Shown: one piece after another, positions 29,237 to 37,160 of the stretch | How positions within the stretch are numbered: the stretch's first letter is position 1 | Layout of the letters: each line of letters opens with the position of its first letter | Assembly (NCBI RefSeq): GCF_000426245.1 | Contig: NZ_AUEZ01000032.1 | Location: forward strand, 1 to 64,000 | Length of the DNA stretch: 64,000 nucleotides | Direction of reading: 5' to 3' | From: Bradyrhizobium sp. Ai1a-2 | Lineage (GTDB): Bacteria; Pseudomonadota; Alphaproteobacteria; Rhizobiales; Xanthobacteraceae | Translations under genes and position numbers: made by a program | The notes under the pieces: generated by a model | Databases searched by the model: none | What the model was told of the DNA's origin: nothing | What the model saw: the letters and a program-made list of their open reading frames with translations, nothing else

Positions 29237-29317
29237 GTAGGGTGGGCAAAGCGCAGCGTGCCCACCATCAAGCGGCGTGCTCGGAATGGTAGGCACGCTG
29301 CGCTTTGCCGACCCTAC
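29237..29317. repeat. Inverted repeat, GTAGGGTGGGCAAAGC family
   Basis: GTAGGGTGGGCAAAGCGCAG... mirrored by ...CTGCGCTTTGCCGACCCTAC, with an inner GCGTGCCCACC/GGTAGGCACGC pair. It lies between convergent genes. Confidence 0.7.
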
Positions 29318-29339
29318 GCGCTGACGGCGAGGAGCAGGC

Positions 29340-30845
29340 CTACGGCCCCTTCGGCCGCACGATGGCCCAGCCGATCCTGAGCAGTGGCTGCCGGCCGTTG
29401 ACCAGCCATTCGAACGATCGCGGCACTTCCGGCACCAGGCCGGGGAAACGTTGCGCGAGCTCGGGCGGCGGCATGCCCGAGGTGTCGGACGCGCGCCAGA
29501 CGATCAGCCCGCCGGTCTCATTGAACTTCGCCGGCGAGAGCCAGGGCGTTCGCGGCGTTCCGTCGAGCAACAGATGCGGGCGCTGCCGGTCCATCGCGAT
29601 CAGGCGCGCCAGCTCGGGATCGCCGGCCACCGCGCGCAGCCGCTGGTTGGTCCGCCGCTCAAAACTGTCGGCGAAGAAATGCCCGATCGAGGCCGCCGGC
29701 ATCGAGGTCCGCACTTCGGCGGTGTCGGTCCAGGGCACGAGCAGCGTCGCCGCGACCACCGCGACGGCTGGCGCTGCAATCGCCGCCGCCCAGGCCGAGC
29801 GCAAGTACCGCTGGCGGTAGAGGTGGATGTAATCGCCGGCGTTGACCATCACGGCCAGTCCCGACAGCATCAGCGCGACGCCTGCGCCGCCGACCACGTG
29901 GTCGAGGCGGAACAGGCCGGCGAGCAGGCTGCCAATCAGCGCTGGCGCGAAGGCGAAGAAATAGACGAACTGCCGTCCCAGGGGATCGAGCGACGGCCGG
30001 TCGATGATCGGCGCCTCCTCCGGCTTGCGGGCGAACCAGGGAGAATTGACGACGAGGAGCAGCGCGATGCCGGCCATCGACACCACCAAGCCGCCGAGCA
30101 GAACGCCCGAACGCGTCACCCGCGCGCGCAAATCCGCGACATCAGGCAGCGGCGGCAGCGTCAGAACGTCCGACCGCATCAGCCAGATCAAATAAGGCAG
30201 CGCCAGCACGACCACCACCAGCAGCGCGAACAGCGGATCAAGCGACGCCAGCGTGCGGCGTCCGCGCGCGGTCGCGAGCGCAAAGACCACGACCAACAGG
30301 ATCATCCCGATCGCCACCGGCGTCGTCAGCAGCAAGAGGCCGCAATCGATCGACCAGGCAAACCAGGCACTGCGACGGTTCTCGCCGAACAATTGCCAGG
30401 AATGCAGCAGCAACAGCGCCCAGAGCGGGCGCGCCAGCACCAGCGGGCCGAACTCGAGGCCGGGCGAAGAGAAGGCGGTGACCGTCATCGTCAGCAGCAC
30501 CGCGAGCACCGCCTGCTGTCCGCCGACGATGGCGCGGCCAAGGTGATAAAGGCTCACGAAGGTCGCGACCGCGCAAATCTGCGCCAACAGATAGATGCCG
30601 AAGACGTGATTGCCGACGGCGCGGAATGCGATGTCGGCGAGCCAGAACGCAAGCGGCGGCCCGAGATCGGTGCCGACCTGATATTCCCGGCCGAACGCCA
30701 GCACGGTCGCGACGTCGCCGGGCGGGCTGCGATAGATCAGAAGCGGCACAAGCAGCCACAGCGCCGCCTGCGCCAGCACCACGATCCAGACCACGAGCCG
30801 TGGCCGGGCACGGATCAGTTCGATGACCAGGGAGGTGAAACGCAT
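29340..30845 (-). CDS. Membrane glycosyltransferase-like protein (GT39/ArnT-like)
   Basis: 501 residues with about 10-11 hydrophobic helices. The first lumenal loop contains YRSPPGDVATVLAFGREYQ followed by PPLAFWLADIAFRAVG, the layout of the acidic-motif loop in GT39/ArnT/PMT enzymes, although the usual DE pair is not obvious. A soluble periplasmic C-terminal part (about residues 370-501) follows. Family members transfer sugars from polyprenyl phosphates to lipids or proteins. The acceptor is unknown and the catalytic motif is atypical, so the family call is tentative. Confidence 0.65.
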   Translation of the reverse strand: MRFTSLVIELIRARPRLVVWIVVLAQAALWLLVPLLIYRSPPGDVATVLAFGREYQVGTDLGPPLAFWLADIAFRAVGNHVFGIYLLAQICAVATFVSLYHLGRAIVGGQQAVLAVLLTMTVTAFSSPGLEFGPLVLARPLWALLLLHSWQLFGENRRSAWFAWSIDCGLLLLTTPVAIGMILLVVVFALATARGRRTLASLDPLFALLVVVVLALPYLIWLMRSDVLTLPPLPDVADLRARVTRSGVLLGGLVVSMAGIALLLVVNSPWFARKPEEAPIIDRPSLDPLGRQFVYFFAFAPALIGSLLAGLFRLDHVVGGAGVALMLSGLAVMVNAGDYIHLYRQRYLRSAWAAAIAAPAVAVVAATLLVPWTDTAEVRTSMPAASIGHFFADSFERRTNQRLRAVAGDPELARLIAMDRQRPHLLLDGTPRTPWLSPAKFNETGGLIVWRASDTSGMPPPELAQRFPGLVPEVPRSFEWLVNGRQPLLRIGWAIVRPKGP

Positions 30846-30933
30846 GTGCCCAAAATGCCCAGAACCAGCCCTGTGTGCGGCCTCGTTTGATCCGCAAACT
30901 TGATAAAGGGCGTATCAGATGGACGCAACCGGG

Positions 30934-31677
30934 CTAGGCGGCGGTGGCCTCGGCCTCGATGGTCGGGTCCACCGTGAAGAGATCTGGCTCGATTGTTTCC
31001 GGAAAATGCTTCTGCCGGGCGGCGATCACGGGCGCAAAGAAGCTGCGGTGATGTGCGCTCGGCCCCAAGCGATCCAGCGCCTCCAGATGTTCCGGCACCG
31101 CATAGCCCTTGTGCTGCTCGAAGCCGTAGCCCGGGCAATCCAGCGCCAGCGCGCGCATCAGCCGGTCGCGCGTCACCTTGGCGATGATGGAGGCGGCCGC
31201 GATCGACATCACGATCCCGTCGCCGCCGATCACGGCTTCGCAATCGCAGGTCACGGCGACCTTGTCGCGGCCGTCGACAAAGACATGCCTGGGCGCCTCG
31301 GGCAGCGCCTCTACGGCGCGCGCCAACGCCCAGAGCGAGGCGCGCAGAATATTGTCGCGATCGATTCGCGCGGGGGGCGCGAAGGCCACAGCGAACGCCG
31401 ATGTCGCGCAGATCTGCTCGAACAGCTCTTCGCGCCGTTCCGGCGTCAGCCGCTTCGAATCATCGATGCCTTTCGGGATCCGCTTGGGGTCGAGCACCAC
31501 GGCCGCGGCCACCACCGGGCCTGCCAGCGGGCCACGCCCAGCCTCGTCGCAGCCGGCAATTGGCCACACCCCGCGCTTGATCAGCGCGCGCTCACGCCGA
31601 AAGCTCGGCGGCGTCACTGCGATCACGCCCTTTGCAGGTTTGACCGGCTTTTTCTTCTCGGACTTGTCCCGACTCAT
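30934..31677 (-). CDS. rnhB: Ribonuclease HII
   Basis: 247 residues. After a Lys-rich N-terminus (MSRDKSEKKKPVKPAKG) comes the catalytic start IAGCDEAGRGPLAGPVVAAA with the first Asp-Glu pair, then VDGRDKVAVTCDCEAVIGGD and IAAASIIAKVTRDR. It cleaves the RNA strand of RNA-DNA hybrids and removes single ribonucleotides from DNA. The ATG at 31677 is used; the frame to 31737 has no conserved residues. It is separated from the radical SAM gene upstream by a palindromic repeat. Confidence 0.93.
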   Translation of the reverse strand: MSRDKSEKKKPVKPAKGVIAVTPPSFRRERALIKRGVWPIAGCDEAGRGPLAGPVVAAAVVLDPKRIPKGIDDSKRLTPERREELFEQICATSAFAVAFAPPARIDRDNILRASLWALARAVEALPEAPRHVFVDGRDKVAVTCDCEAVIGGDGIVMSIAAASIIAKVTRDRLMRALALDCPGYGFEQHKGYAVPEHLEALDRLGPSAHHRSFFAPVIAARQKHFPETIEPDLFTVDPTIEAEATAA

Positions 31678-31751
31678 GGCGCGACTGTGCTGAAGCAGCC
31701 GCCACCACGCAACCGGGAACCCGGCGCCCGTCCCCATTATTCAGCATTCCC

Positions 31752-31837
31752 CCGTCATTGCGGGCGCAGCGAAGCAATCCACCTCTCCGCTTGCGGAGGC
31801 ATGGATTGCTTCGTCGCTACGCTCCTCGCAATGACGG
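31752..31837. repeat. Palindromic repeat, CGTCATTGCGAG family, diverged copy
   Basis: CCGTCATTGCGGGCGCAGCG...GCAATCCA and TGGATTGCTTCGTCGC...CGCAATGACGG flank a small inner hairpin CTCCGC-TT-GCGGAG. Confidence 0.7.
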
Positions 31838-31858
31838 AGAGGGACGCAACGACGCGCC

Positions 31859-33022
31859 TTAAAACAGGCTCAGTTGCTCGCCGCTTTGCTTCGGCTTGAT
31901 GAAATGGTCGGTCGTCAGCTTCGAGCGGCGCTTGTTCAGGCCGAGCTTTTCGCAGGCGATCTCGAAGCGGCGGCCGATCATCCAGGCCATCGGCCCGGTG
32001 CCCTTCATCCGCGTCCCCCACTGCGAGTCGTAATCGCGCCCGCCGCGCATGTCGCGGATCAGGGTGAAGACGTGGCGGTAGCGGTCGGGATAGTTTGCGA
32101 GCAGCCATTCCCGGAACAGGTCGCGCACTTCCAGCGGCAACCGCAGCAGCACGTAGCTCGCTTCCTTGGCGCCGGCATGCGCCGCCGCATCGAGGATACG
32201 CTCGATCTCGGAATCGTTCAGCGCGGGGATCACGGGGGCGACCATCACGGTGGTGGGGATGCCGGCATCCGAAAGCCGCTTGATCGTCTCCAGCCGCTTC
32301 GGCGGTGTCGAGGCGCGCGGCTCCATGGTGCGCGCCAATTGGGCGTCGAGCGTCGTCACCGACAGCGCGACCTTGACCAGGTTGCGCCGCGCCATCCGCT
32401 GCAGGATGTCGATGTCGCGCGCCACCAGCGCCGACTTGGTGACGATGCCGACCGGATGGCCGGCACGCTCCAGCACTTCGAGGATGCCGCGCATGATCTT
32501 GTATTCGCGCTCGATCGGCTGGTACGGATCGGTGTTGGTGCCGATCGCGATCATGCGTGGCTCATAGCCGGGCGCCGCCAGCTCCTTCTCCAGCAGCGCC
32601 GGCGCATCGGGCTTTGCCAGAAGTTTCGATTCGAAATCCAGTCCCGGCGACAGGCCGAGATAGGCATGCGTCGGCCGCGCAAAGCAGTAGACGCAGCCAT
32701 GTTCGCAGCCTCGGTACGGATTGATCGAGCGGTCGAAGCCGATGTCAGGTGAATCGTTGCGCGCGATCACCTTGCGTGAGGTGTCGAGCGCGACGGTGGT
32801 CTTGAACGGCGGCAGGTCTTCCAGGCTCTGCCAGCCGTCGTCGAAGGTGACGCGCGCCTCGGCCTCATAGCGGCCGCTGGCATTGGATTGCGCGCCGCGG
32901 CCGCGCCGCCGTTCGCGCTCGATCGCGACCGCGAGTTCGGGAAACGCGGAGGGTGCACCCGCCGGTGTGGAGGGCGCCGTCACCGGCGGGTGCTTGAGGG
33001 CATGAGAGGATGCTCGGCTCAT
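31859..33022 (-). CDS. PA0069-family radical SAM protein
   Basis: 387 residues. The radical SAM cluster motif is GCEHGCVYCFARPTHAYLGL (Cys-x3-Cys-x2-Cys, near residue 105), preceded by DIGFDRSINPYRG, the typical spore-photoproduct-lyase-like opening of the PA0069 group. The C-terminal part contains VFTLIRDMRGGRDYDSQWGTRM, seen in the same group. The reaction of this family is not established. The N-terminal 40 residues are Pro/Ala-rich and poorly conserved, so the start could be later than 33022. Confidence 0.87.
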   Translation of the reverse strand: MSRASSHALKHPPVTAPSTPAGAPSAFPELAVAIERERRRGRGAQSNASGRYEAEARVTFDDGWQSLEDLPPFKTTVALDTSRKVIARNDSPDIGFDRSINPYRGCEHGCVYCFARPTHAYLGLSPGLDFESKLLAKPDAPALLEKELAAPGYEPRMIAIGTNTDPYQPIEREYKIMRGILEVLERAGHPVGIVTKSALVARDIDILQRMARRNLVKVALSVTTLDAQLARTMEPRASTPPKRLETIKRLSDAGIPTTVMVAPVIPALNDSEIERILDAAAHAGAKEASYVLLRLPLEVRDLFREWLLANYPDRYRHVFTLIRDMRGGRDYDSQWGTRMKGTGPMAWMIGRRFEIACEKLGLNKRRSKLTTDHFIKPKQSGEQLSLF

Positions 33023-33185
33023 GCTCTGAAGCTAGCATGCCCCTAGAACAAATCAAGAACACATTCGCGAAATTCCACAACGGCGCTGCCGCAAAAAACT
33101 GCACCACTACGGCTGTTTTGATTGTGACAAGGTGATAACGGTTTCCGAGCTTTTCACCATTTTTGAGCCAACGAAGCCTCTATTG

Positions 33186-33767
33186 ATGCTGAGCGTGATC
33201 ATTCCGACCGAGGGCGACGAGCGGACTGCCGTCGCGACCCTTGCCGCGCTGGTTCCGGGCGCCGCTGCCGGCATCGTGAAAGAGGTGCTGCTGGTCGATC
33301 GCGCCAAGGACGGCGCCAAGTCCGGCGTGATCGAGCGTGTCGCCGATGTCGCCGGCTGCCGTTTCATGGCGTTCGACGGCACCCGCGCCGCGGCGCTGGC
33401 GGCCGGCGCCCGTCAGGCCCGCTCGCCCTGGCTGATGTTCCTGCATGCCGGCGCCGTGCTGGACAACGGCTGGATCGACGAGACCACCCAGTTCATCCAG
33501 CTTGTCGCCCTGAGCGGCCGGCCGCGTGCCGGCATCTTCCGCTATGCCCGTTCGCCCTACGCCGATACCCGCCTGCGCGACAGCTTCAAGTTCGTCGCCC
33601 GCATGCTGACCGGCCCGACCGCCGAACAGGGCCTCCTGATCGCGCGCGATCACTATGAGCAGCTCGGCGGCTACCGGCCCGACGCCCGCCGTTCCGAGGC
33701 GCGGCTCTTGCGCCAGCTCGGCCGCTCCTCCCGCACCATGCTGCGCAGCCGGATCATGGTGGCGTAG
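33186..33767 (+). CDS. Glycosyltransferase family 2-like protein
   Basis: 193 residues. MLSVIIPTEGDERTAVATLA is the usual GT2 N-terminal strand-loop-helix. EVLLVDRAKDGAKSG fits the nucleotide-binding region, although a classic DxD is not seen; SPWLMFLHAGAVLDNGWIDE stands at the place of the GT2 DxD segment and lacks the first Asp. It ends with a short RSSRTMLRSRIMVA tail. It is shorter than typical GT2 enzymes (250-350), so activity is uncertain. ATG 33186 is chosen because the conserved strand starts there. Confidence 0.75.
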   Translation: MLSVIIPTEGDERTAVATLAALVPGAAAGIVKEVLLVDRAKDGAKSGVIERVADVAGCRFMAFDGTRAAALAAGARQARSPWLMFLHAGAVLDNGWIDETTQFIQLVALSGRPRAGIFRYARSPYADTRLRDSFKFVARMLTGPTAEQGLLIARDHYEQLGGYRPDARRSEARLLRQLGRSSRTMLRSRIMVA

Positions 33768-33796
33768 GACTCTTTCTTCTCCCCGCAGGACGTGCC

Positions 33797-33884
33797 GTAG
33801 CCCGGGTGGAGCGCAGGGTAACCCGGGACCGCCCCCAATGCGGGTGCAGGGACCCCGGGTTACGCTGCGCTCCACCCGGGCTAC
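33797..33884. repeat. Inverted repeat, GTAGCCCGGGTGGAGC family
   Basis: GTAGCCCGGGTGGAGCGCAG... is answered by ...CTGCGCTCCACCCGGGCTAC (20-bp arms, nearly perfect), with an inner GGTAACCCGGG/CCCGGGTTAC pair. It could act as a terminator for the GT2 gene. Confidence 0.75.
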
Positions 33885-33900
33885 CAGCCTCATCAGATAC

Positions 33901-33934
33901 TTGCCAAGGTCAAATAATTATTTGACAATGGCAA
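33901..33934. promoter_or_regulatory. 34-bp palindromic operator before the MarR-GNAT gene
   Basis: A perfect 18-bp core GTCAAATAATTATTTGAC (33909-33926) is extended by outer arms TTGCCA / TGGCAA. It ends 17 bp before the ATG and includes TTGACA, which could be a -35 box. Probable autoregulatory MarR site. Confidence 0.65.
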
Positions 33935-33950
33935 TTATTGGGGTGCCACC

Positions 33951-34874
33951 ATGCCAGAGCCGAATTCCGCAAACCAGGTCGCCGCCGTGCGGGCGTTCAC
34001 CCGCTTCTACACCCGCAAGATCGGCGTCCTCGACCAGCATCTGTTGAAAAGCCCGTTCTCGCTCAGCGAGGCACGCGTGCTCTACGAGCTTGCGCATCGC
34101 GAGGAGATATCGGCAAAGGAGATCGGGACCGAGCTCGGGCTCGATGCCGGCTATCTCAGCCGCATCCTCCAGAAATTCGATGAGGACGGGTTTGTCACCC
34201 GAACGCCCCTCGCCTCCGACCGCCGGCAATACCAGCTCGGTCTCACTGCGAAGGGGCGGCAAGCCTTCGCGAAAATCAATCGCTCCTCGCATGATGAGGT
34301 TGCCGCGATGCTGACGCGGCTTTTGCCGGACGATCGCGCTCGATTGACGGCCGCGATGGCCACGATCGAGCGGCTGCTTGGCCGGGCCGCAACCCCGCGC
34401 GCGGTGTTGCGCGATCCGCGTCCAGGCGACATGGGCTGGGTGGTGCAGAGCCAAAGCGCGCTCTACGCCAGCGAATACGGTTTCGATTCATCCTACGAGG
34501 CACTGGTCGCAGAGATCGTCGCAAAATTCCTGACCTCGTTCGACGGCTCGCGCGAACGCTGCTGGATCGCCGATCTCGATGGAACGCCGGTCGGCTCGGT
34601 GTTCCTGGTCAGGCATTCTGACGAGATCGCCAAGCTCAGGCTGCTCCTGGTCGACCCCGCCGGCCGCGGCCAGGGGCTCGGCAAGCGGCTGGTCGAGGAA
34701 TGCCTCTCCTTCGCCAGGGCCTGTGGCTACCGCAAGATCACGCTCTGGACCCAGAGCATCCTGATCGCGGCGCGAAAAATCTACCAGGACGAAGGTTTCG
34801 TGCTGGTGAAAAGCGAGCCGCACCGCAGCTTCGGGCAGGACCTTGTCGGCGAGACCTGGGAGCGGCCGCTGTGA
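33951..34874 (+). CDS. MarR-family regulator fused to a GNAT acetyltransferase
   Basis: 307 residues. The N-terminal half is a MarR winged helix (LSEARVLYELAHREEISAKE, then GLDAGYLSRILQKFDEDGFV, and the wing PLASDRRQYQLGLTAKG). The C-terminal half (about 155-307) is GNAT-like, with a cofactor loop KLRLLLVDPAGRGQGLGKRL, RACGYRKITLWT, and ARKIYQDEGFVLV. Such fusions are common in proteobacteria; the acetyl acceptor and inducer are unknown. A 34-bp palindrome in the promoter suggests autoregulation. No co-directional partner gene is adjacent. Confidence 0.87.
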   Translation: MPEPNSANQVAAVRAFTRFYTRKIGVLDQHLLKSPFSLSEARVLYELAHREEISAKEIGTELGLDAGYLSRILQKFDEDGFVTRTPLASDRRQYQLGLTAKGRQAFAKINRSSHDEVAAMLTRLLPDDRARLTAAMATIERLLGRAATPRAVLRDPRPGDMGWVVQSQSALYASEYGFDSSYEALVAEIVAKFLTSFDGSRERCWIADLDGTPVGSVFLVRHSDEIAKLRLLLVDPAGRGQGLGKRLVEECLSFARACGYRKITLWTQSILIAARKIYQDEGFVLVKSEPHRSFGQDLVGETWERPL

Positions 34875-35031
34875 AGCTCGTGCGCCGCGATCCATCGCGG
34901 CGCGTCACGCTGGAACTTCTCGCCTTCCATATATTAGGCGGGCGCATGCGCTCCGCACCGAGGCGTACCGAAGCATGGTGCGCGCCTTGTGGGCGCGGCT
35001 GCTGACGATCCGCCATAAGCGCTGAGTGAAA

Positions 35032-35595
35032 CTAGGCCGTCGCGCCTTGCGCCTTCGGGCGGCGCAGGTGCTCGTCCAGCCGCGGCATGATCTCGACGAA
35101 ATTGCAGGGGCGCGTGCGGTAGTCGAGCTGGGCAGCCAAGATCCCGTCCCAGCCGTCGCGGCAAGCGCCGGGCGAACCGGGCAGGCAGAAGATGTAAGTC
35201 GCGCCGGCAACGCCGGCGGTGGCGCGGCTCTGGATCGTCGAGGCGCCGATCTTGGCGTGGCTCAGCATATGGAAGGCGATCGAGAAACCGTCCATCCGCT
35301 TCTCGAACAGCGGCTCGATCGCTTCCGGCGTGATATCGCGGCCGGTGAAGCCGGTGCCGCCGGTGGTGATGATCGCATCGACGCCCTCGTCCGCGATCCA
35401 GCGCTTCACGACGGCGCGGATCGCATCGACGTCGTCGGTGACGATCTCGCGCGCCGCGAGCTTGTGGCCGGCCGCGGTGATGCGATCCGCCAATGTCGTT
35501 CCGGACTTGTCGTCGGCGAGCGTCCTTGTGTCGGAAATCGTCAGCACCGCGATGTTGAGCGGAATGAACGGTTTTGATTCATCAGTGGAAGCCAT
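35032..35595 (-). CDS. moaB: Molybdenum cofactor biosynthesis protein B
   Basis: 187 residues of the MoaB/MogA fold: NIAVLTISDTRT at the start, the molybdopterin-binding loop ITTGGTGFTGRDITPEAIEP near residue 80, and YIFCLPGSPGACRDGWDG near 135. It belongs to the molybdopterin adenylyltransferase group; in bacteria that lack MogA it can take that role. It stands alone here, without other moa genes. The gene ends about 160 bp from the MarR-GNAT gene, convergent with it. Confidence 0.92.
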   Translation of the reverse strand: MASTDESKPFIPLNIAVLTISDTRTLADDKSGTTLADRITAAGHKLAAREIVTDDVDAIRAVVKRWIADEGVDAIITTGGTGFTGRDITPEAIEPLFEKRMDGFSIAFHMLSHAKIGASTIQSRATAGVAGATYIFCLPGSPGACRDGWDGILAAQLDYRTRPCNFVEIMPRLDEHLRRPKAQGATA

Positions 35596-35620
35596 GACGT
35601 AACTCGCTGCGCTCTCTGTT

Positions 35621-35745
35621 CTCCCTCTCCCGCTTGCGGGGGAGGGTCGGGGTGGGGGTGTCGCCGCGATTCGCGCTGTTCGAGCGTAGGGAGAGAGCCC
35701 TCACCCGGCGCTATGCGCCGACCTCTCCCGCAAGCGGGAGAGGTG
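35621..35745. repeat. Long inverted repeat, CTCTCCCGC family copy 2
   Basis: Same layout as 14661-14788: CCCTCTCCCGCTTGCGGGGG at the left, CTCTCCCGCAAGCGGGAGAG at the right, CCCTCACCCGGCGCTATGCGCC inside. Confidence 0.75.
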
Positions 35746-35776
35746 AACCGCCGCGCGGCCGCGATCAAGCCAATTC

Positions 35777-36712
35777 CTACAGCGCGCCCTGGCCGAAGGT
35801 GTTGCAGGCCGACACCGTGCCTTGCTGGTAGCCGGTCATGAACCATTGCCTCCGCTGCTGCGCCGAGCCGTGGGTGAAGGAATCCGGCACCACCCTGCCC
35901 GTCGCCTGACGCTGCAGCGTGTCGTCGCCGATCGCGGTTGCGGTCCGGAGCGCCGCGTCGATGTCGCCGGCCTCGAGGAAGCCCGGCCGCTTCTTCTCTT
36001 CGCGGTTGACCCAGACGCCGGAGAGGCAATCGGCCTGCAACTCGACCTTCACCTGCAGCGCATTGGCCTCAGCCTTGCTGTCGGCGGCCTGCTGCAGCCG
36101 CGTCACGCGCGGGATGATGCCGAGCAGGTTCTGCACGTGATGGCCCGCCTCATGGGCGATGATATAGGCCGCGGTGAACTTGCAGGCGCTGCCCGAGCAG
36201 CCGCGGAAACGTGTCTCGACCTCGCGGAAGAAGGCGGTGTCGAGATAGATGGTCTTGTCCGGCGGGCAGTAGAACGGCCCCATCGCCGACTGCGCCATGC
36301 CGCAGCGGCCGCCATTGGTGGCGTTGCGGAACAAGACGATCTTCGGACCGGTGAAGGTCTGCCCGTTGGCCTGGAAGATCTCGCTCCAGCGATCGTCGAT
36401 CTCGCCCAGGATGCCGGAGATCATGCTGCCCATTTCGTCGGTCGGCGCGCCGCTCTTGCCCGACGCCGTGCGGCGGTCGGTCTGGTAGGTCGGCGCCTGT
36501 CCGCCGCCGGTCAGGATTTCGGCGCCGCCGATCAGGATGCGCGGGTCGATGCCGAAGGCATAGCCGAGCAGCCCGAGCACGATGATGGTGCCGATGCCGA
36601 GCCCGCCGCCGCCCATGGGGAGGCCGAAGCCGCCGCCTCCGCCGCCACCATATCCGCCCTCGTCGCGACGATCCTCGACGTCGTCGCTGCGACGAAAATC
36701 ATCGTAACGCAT
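35777..36712 (-). CDS. Neutral zinc metallopeptidase, YpfJ/KPN_02809 family
   Basis: 311 residues. The acidic N-terminus MRYDDFRRSDDVEDRRDEGG is followed by a glycine-rich linker and a single membrane helix (LGIGTIIVLGLLGYAFGI). The peptidase domain contains KIVLFRNATNGGRCGMAQSA, YLDTAFFREVETRF and the zinc motif AYIIAHEAGHHVQN (HExxH near residue 186), then QADCLSGVW as the probable third ligand region. It is most likely inner-membrane anchored. The substrate of the family is unknown. It is transcribed away from ccrM. Confidence 0.9.
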   Translation of the reverse strand: MRYDDFRRSDDVEDRRDEGGYGGGGGGGFGLPMGGGGLGIGTIIVLGLLGYAFGIDPRILIGGAEILTGGGQAPTYQTDRRTASGKSGAPTDEMGSMISGILGEIDDRWSEIFQANGQTFTGPKIVLFRNATNGGRCGMAQSAMGPFYCPPDKTIYLDTAFFREVETRFRGCSGSACKFTAAYIIAHEAGHHVQNLLGIIPRVTRLQQAADSKAEANALQVKVELQADCLSGVWVNREEKKRPGFLEAGDIDAALRTATAIGDDTLQRQATGRVVPDSFTHGSAQQRRQWFMTGYQQGTVSACNTFGQGAL

Positions 36713-37085
36713 GGCGGTTTCCCCTTGATTCCTATCCTATGTAAACGCGGAACAGACGTAAAATTTCCATTCCATTAATCAATAGCCTGCCCGGCAATTA
36801 TTGCCTAGTGCGATGCCGCGCCATCCGCGCATGGCTGACGCGGCCACAGCTGCACGAATCGCGTGAGCTTCTCGATTTTCGATTCCGTCGCTGGCGCAAT
36901 TCGCATGATGCATGCTGCGAAGCAGCGCGCGATTTCAAATCCGAAAACGCGCAATCGAAATGCGCAGAACCTGTCACGCGGCATTTTCGATTAAGTCGAT
37001 TTTTACTTTGGCGGATCATGGTGTCGCCAGTCGGTTGTTTAGTCCCGCGTCGCCGACAGCGTCGCCTGAGTCAGAGTCTTGAGTC
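36713..37085. other. Divergent intergenic region between YpfJ-like gene and ccrM
   Basis: 373 bp, AT-richer than its surroundings near 36715-36790 and 36980-37015. It carries GANTC sites at 36856-36860 and 36881-36885 as well as the dense cluster next to ccrM. TTAA at 36991-36994 followed seven bases later by TTTA weakly resembles a CtrA box. No gene is supported. Confidence 0.45.
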
Positions 37086-37160
37086 ATGGTTGAGTCGCGT
37101 CGCGGGGCGTCTGCAAGGGCGCCCCGCACTAAATTTGAGTTTACGTCTTCGAGTCGAATC
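37068..37160. promoter_or_regulatory. Cluster of six GANTC methylation sites at the ccrM start
   Basis: GAGTC at 37068, 37074, 37081, 37092 and 37151, and GAATC at 37156: six sites in 93 bp against about one in 256 bp expected. The first three lie directly before the ATG at 37086. CcrM methylates GANTC, so the gene probably senses its own product, as described for the Caulobacter ccrM promoter. Confidence 0.65.

Noticed and set aside
34875..35031. Short frames between the MarR-GNAT and moaB genes
   Set aside because: Too short, several overlapping alternatives, no ribosome-binding site or recognisable peptide.
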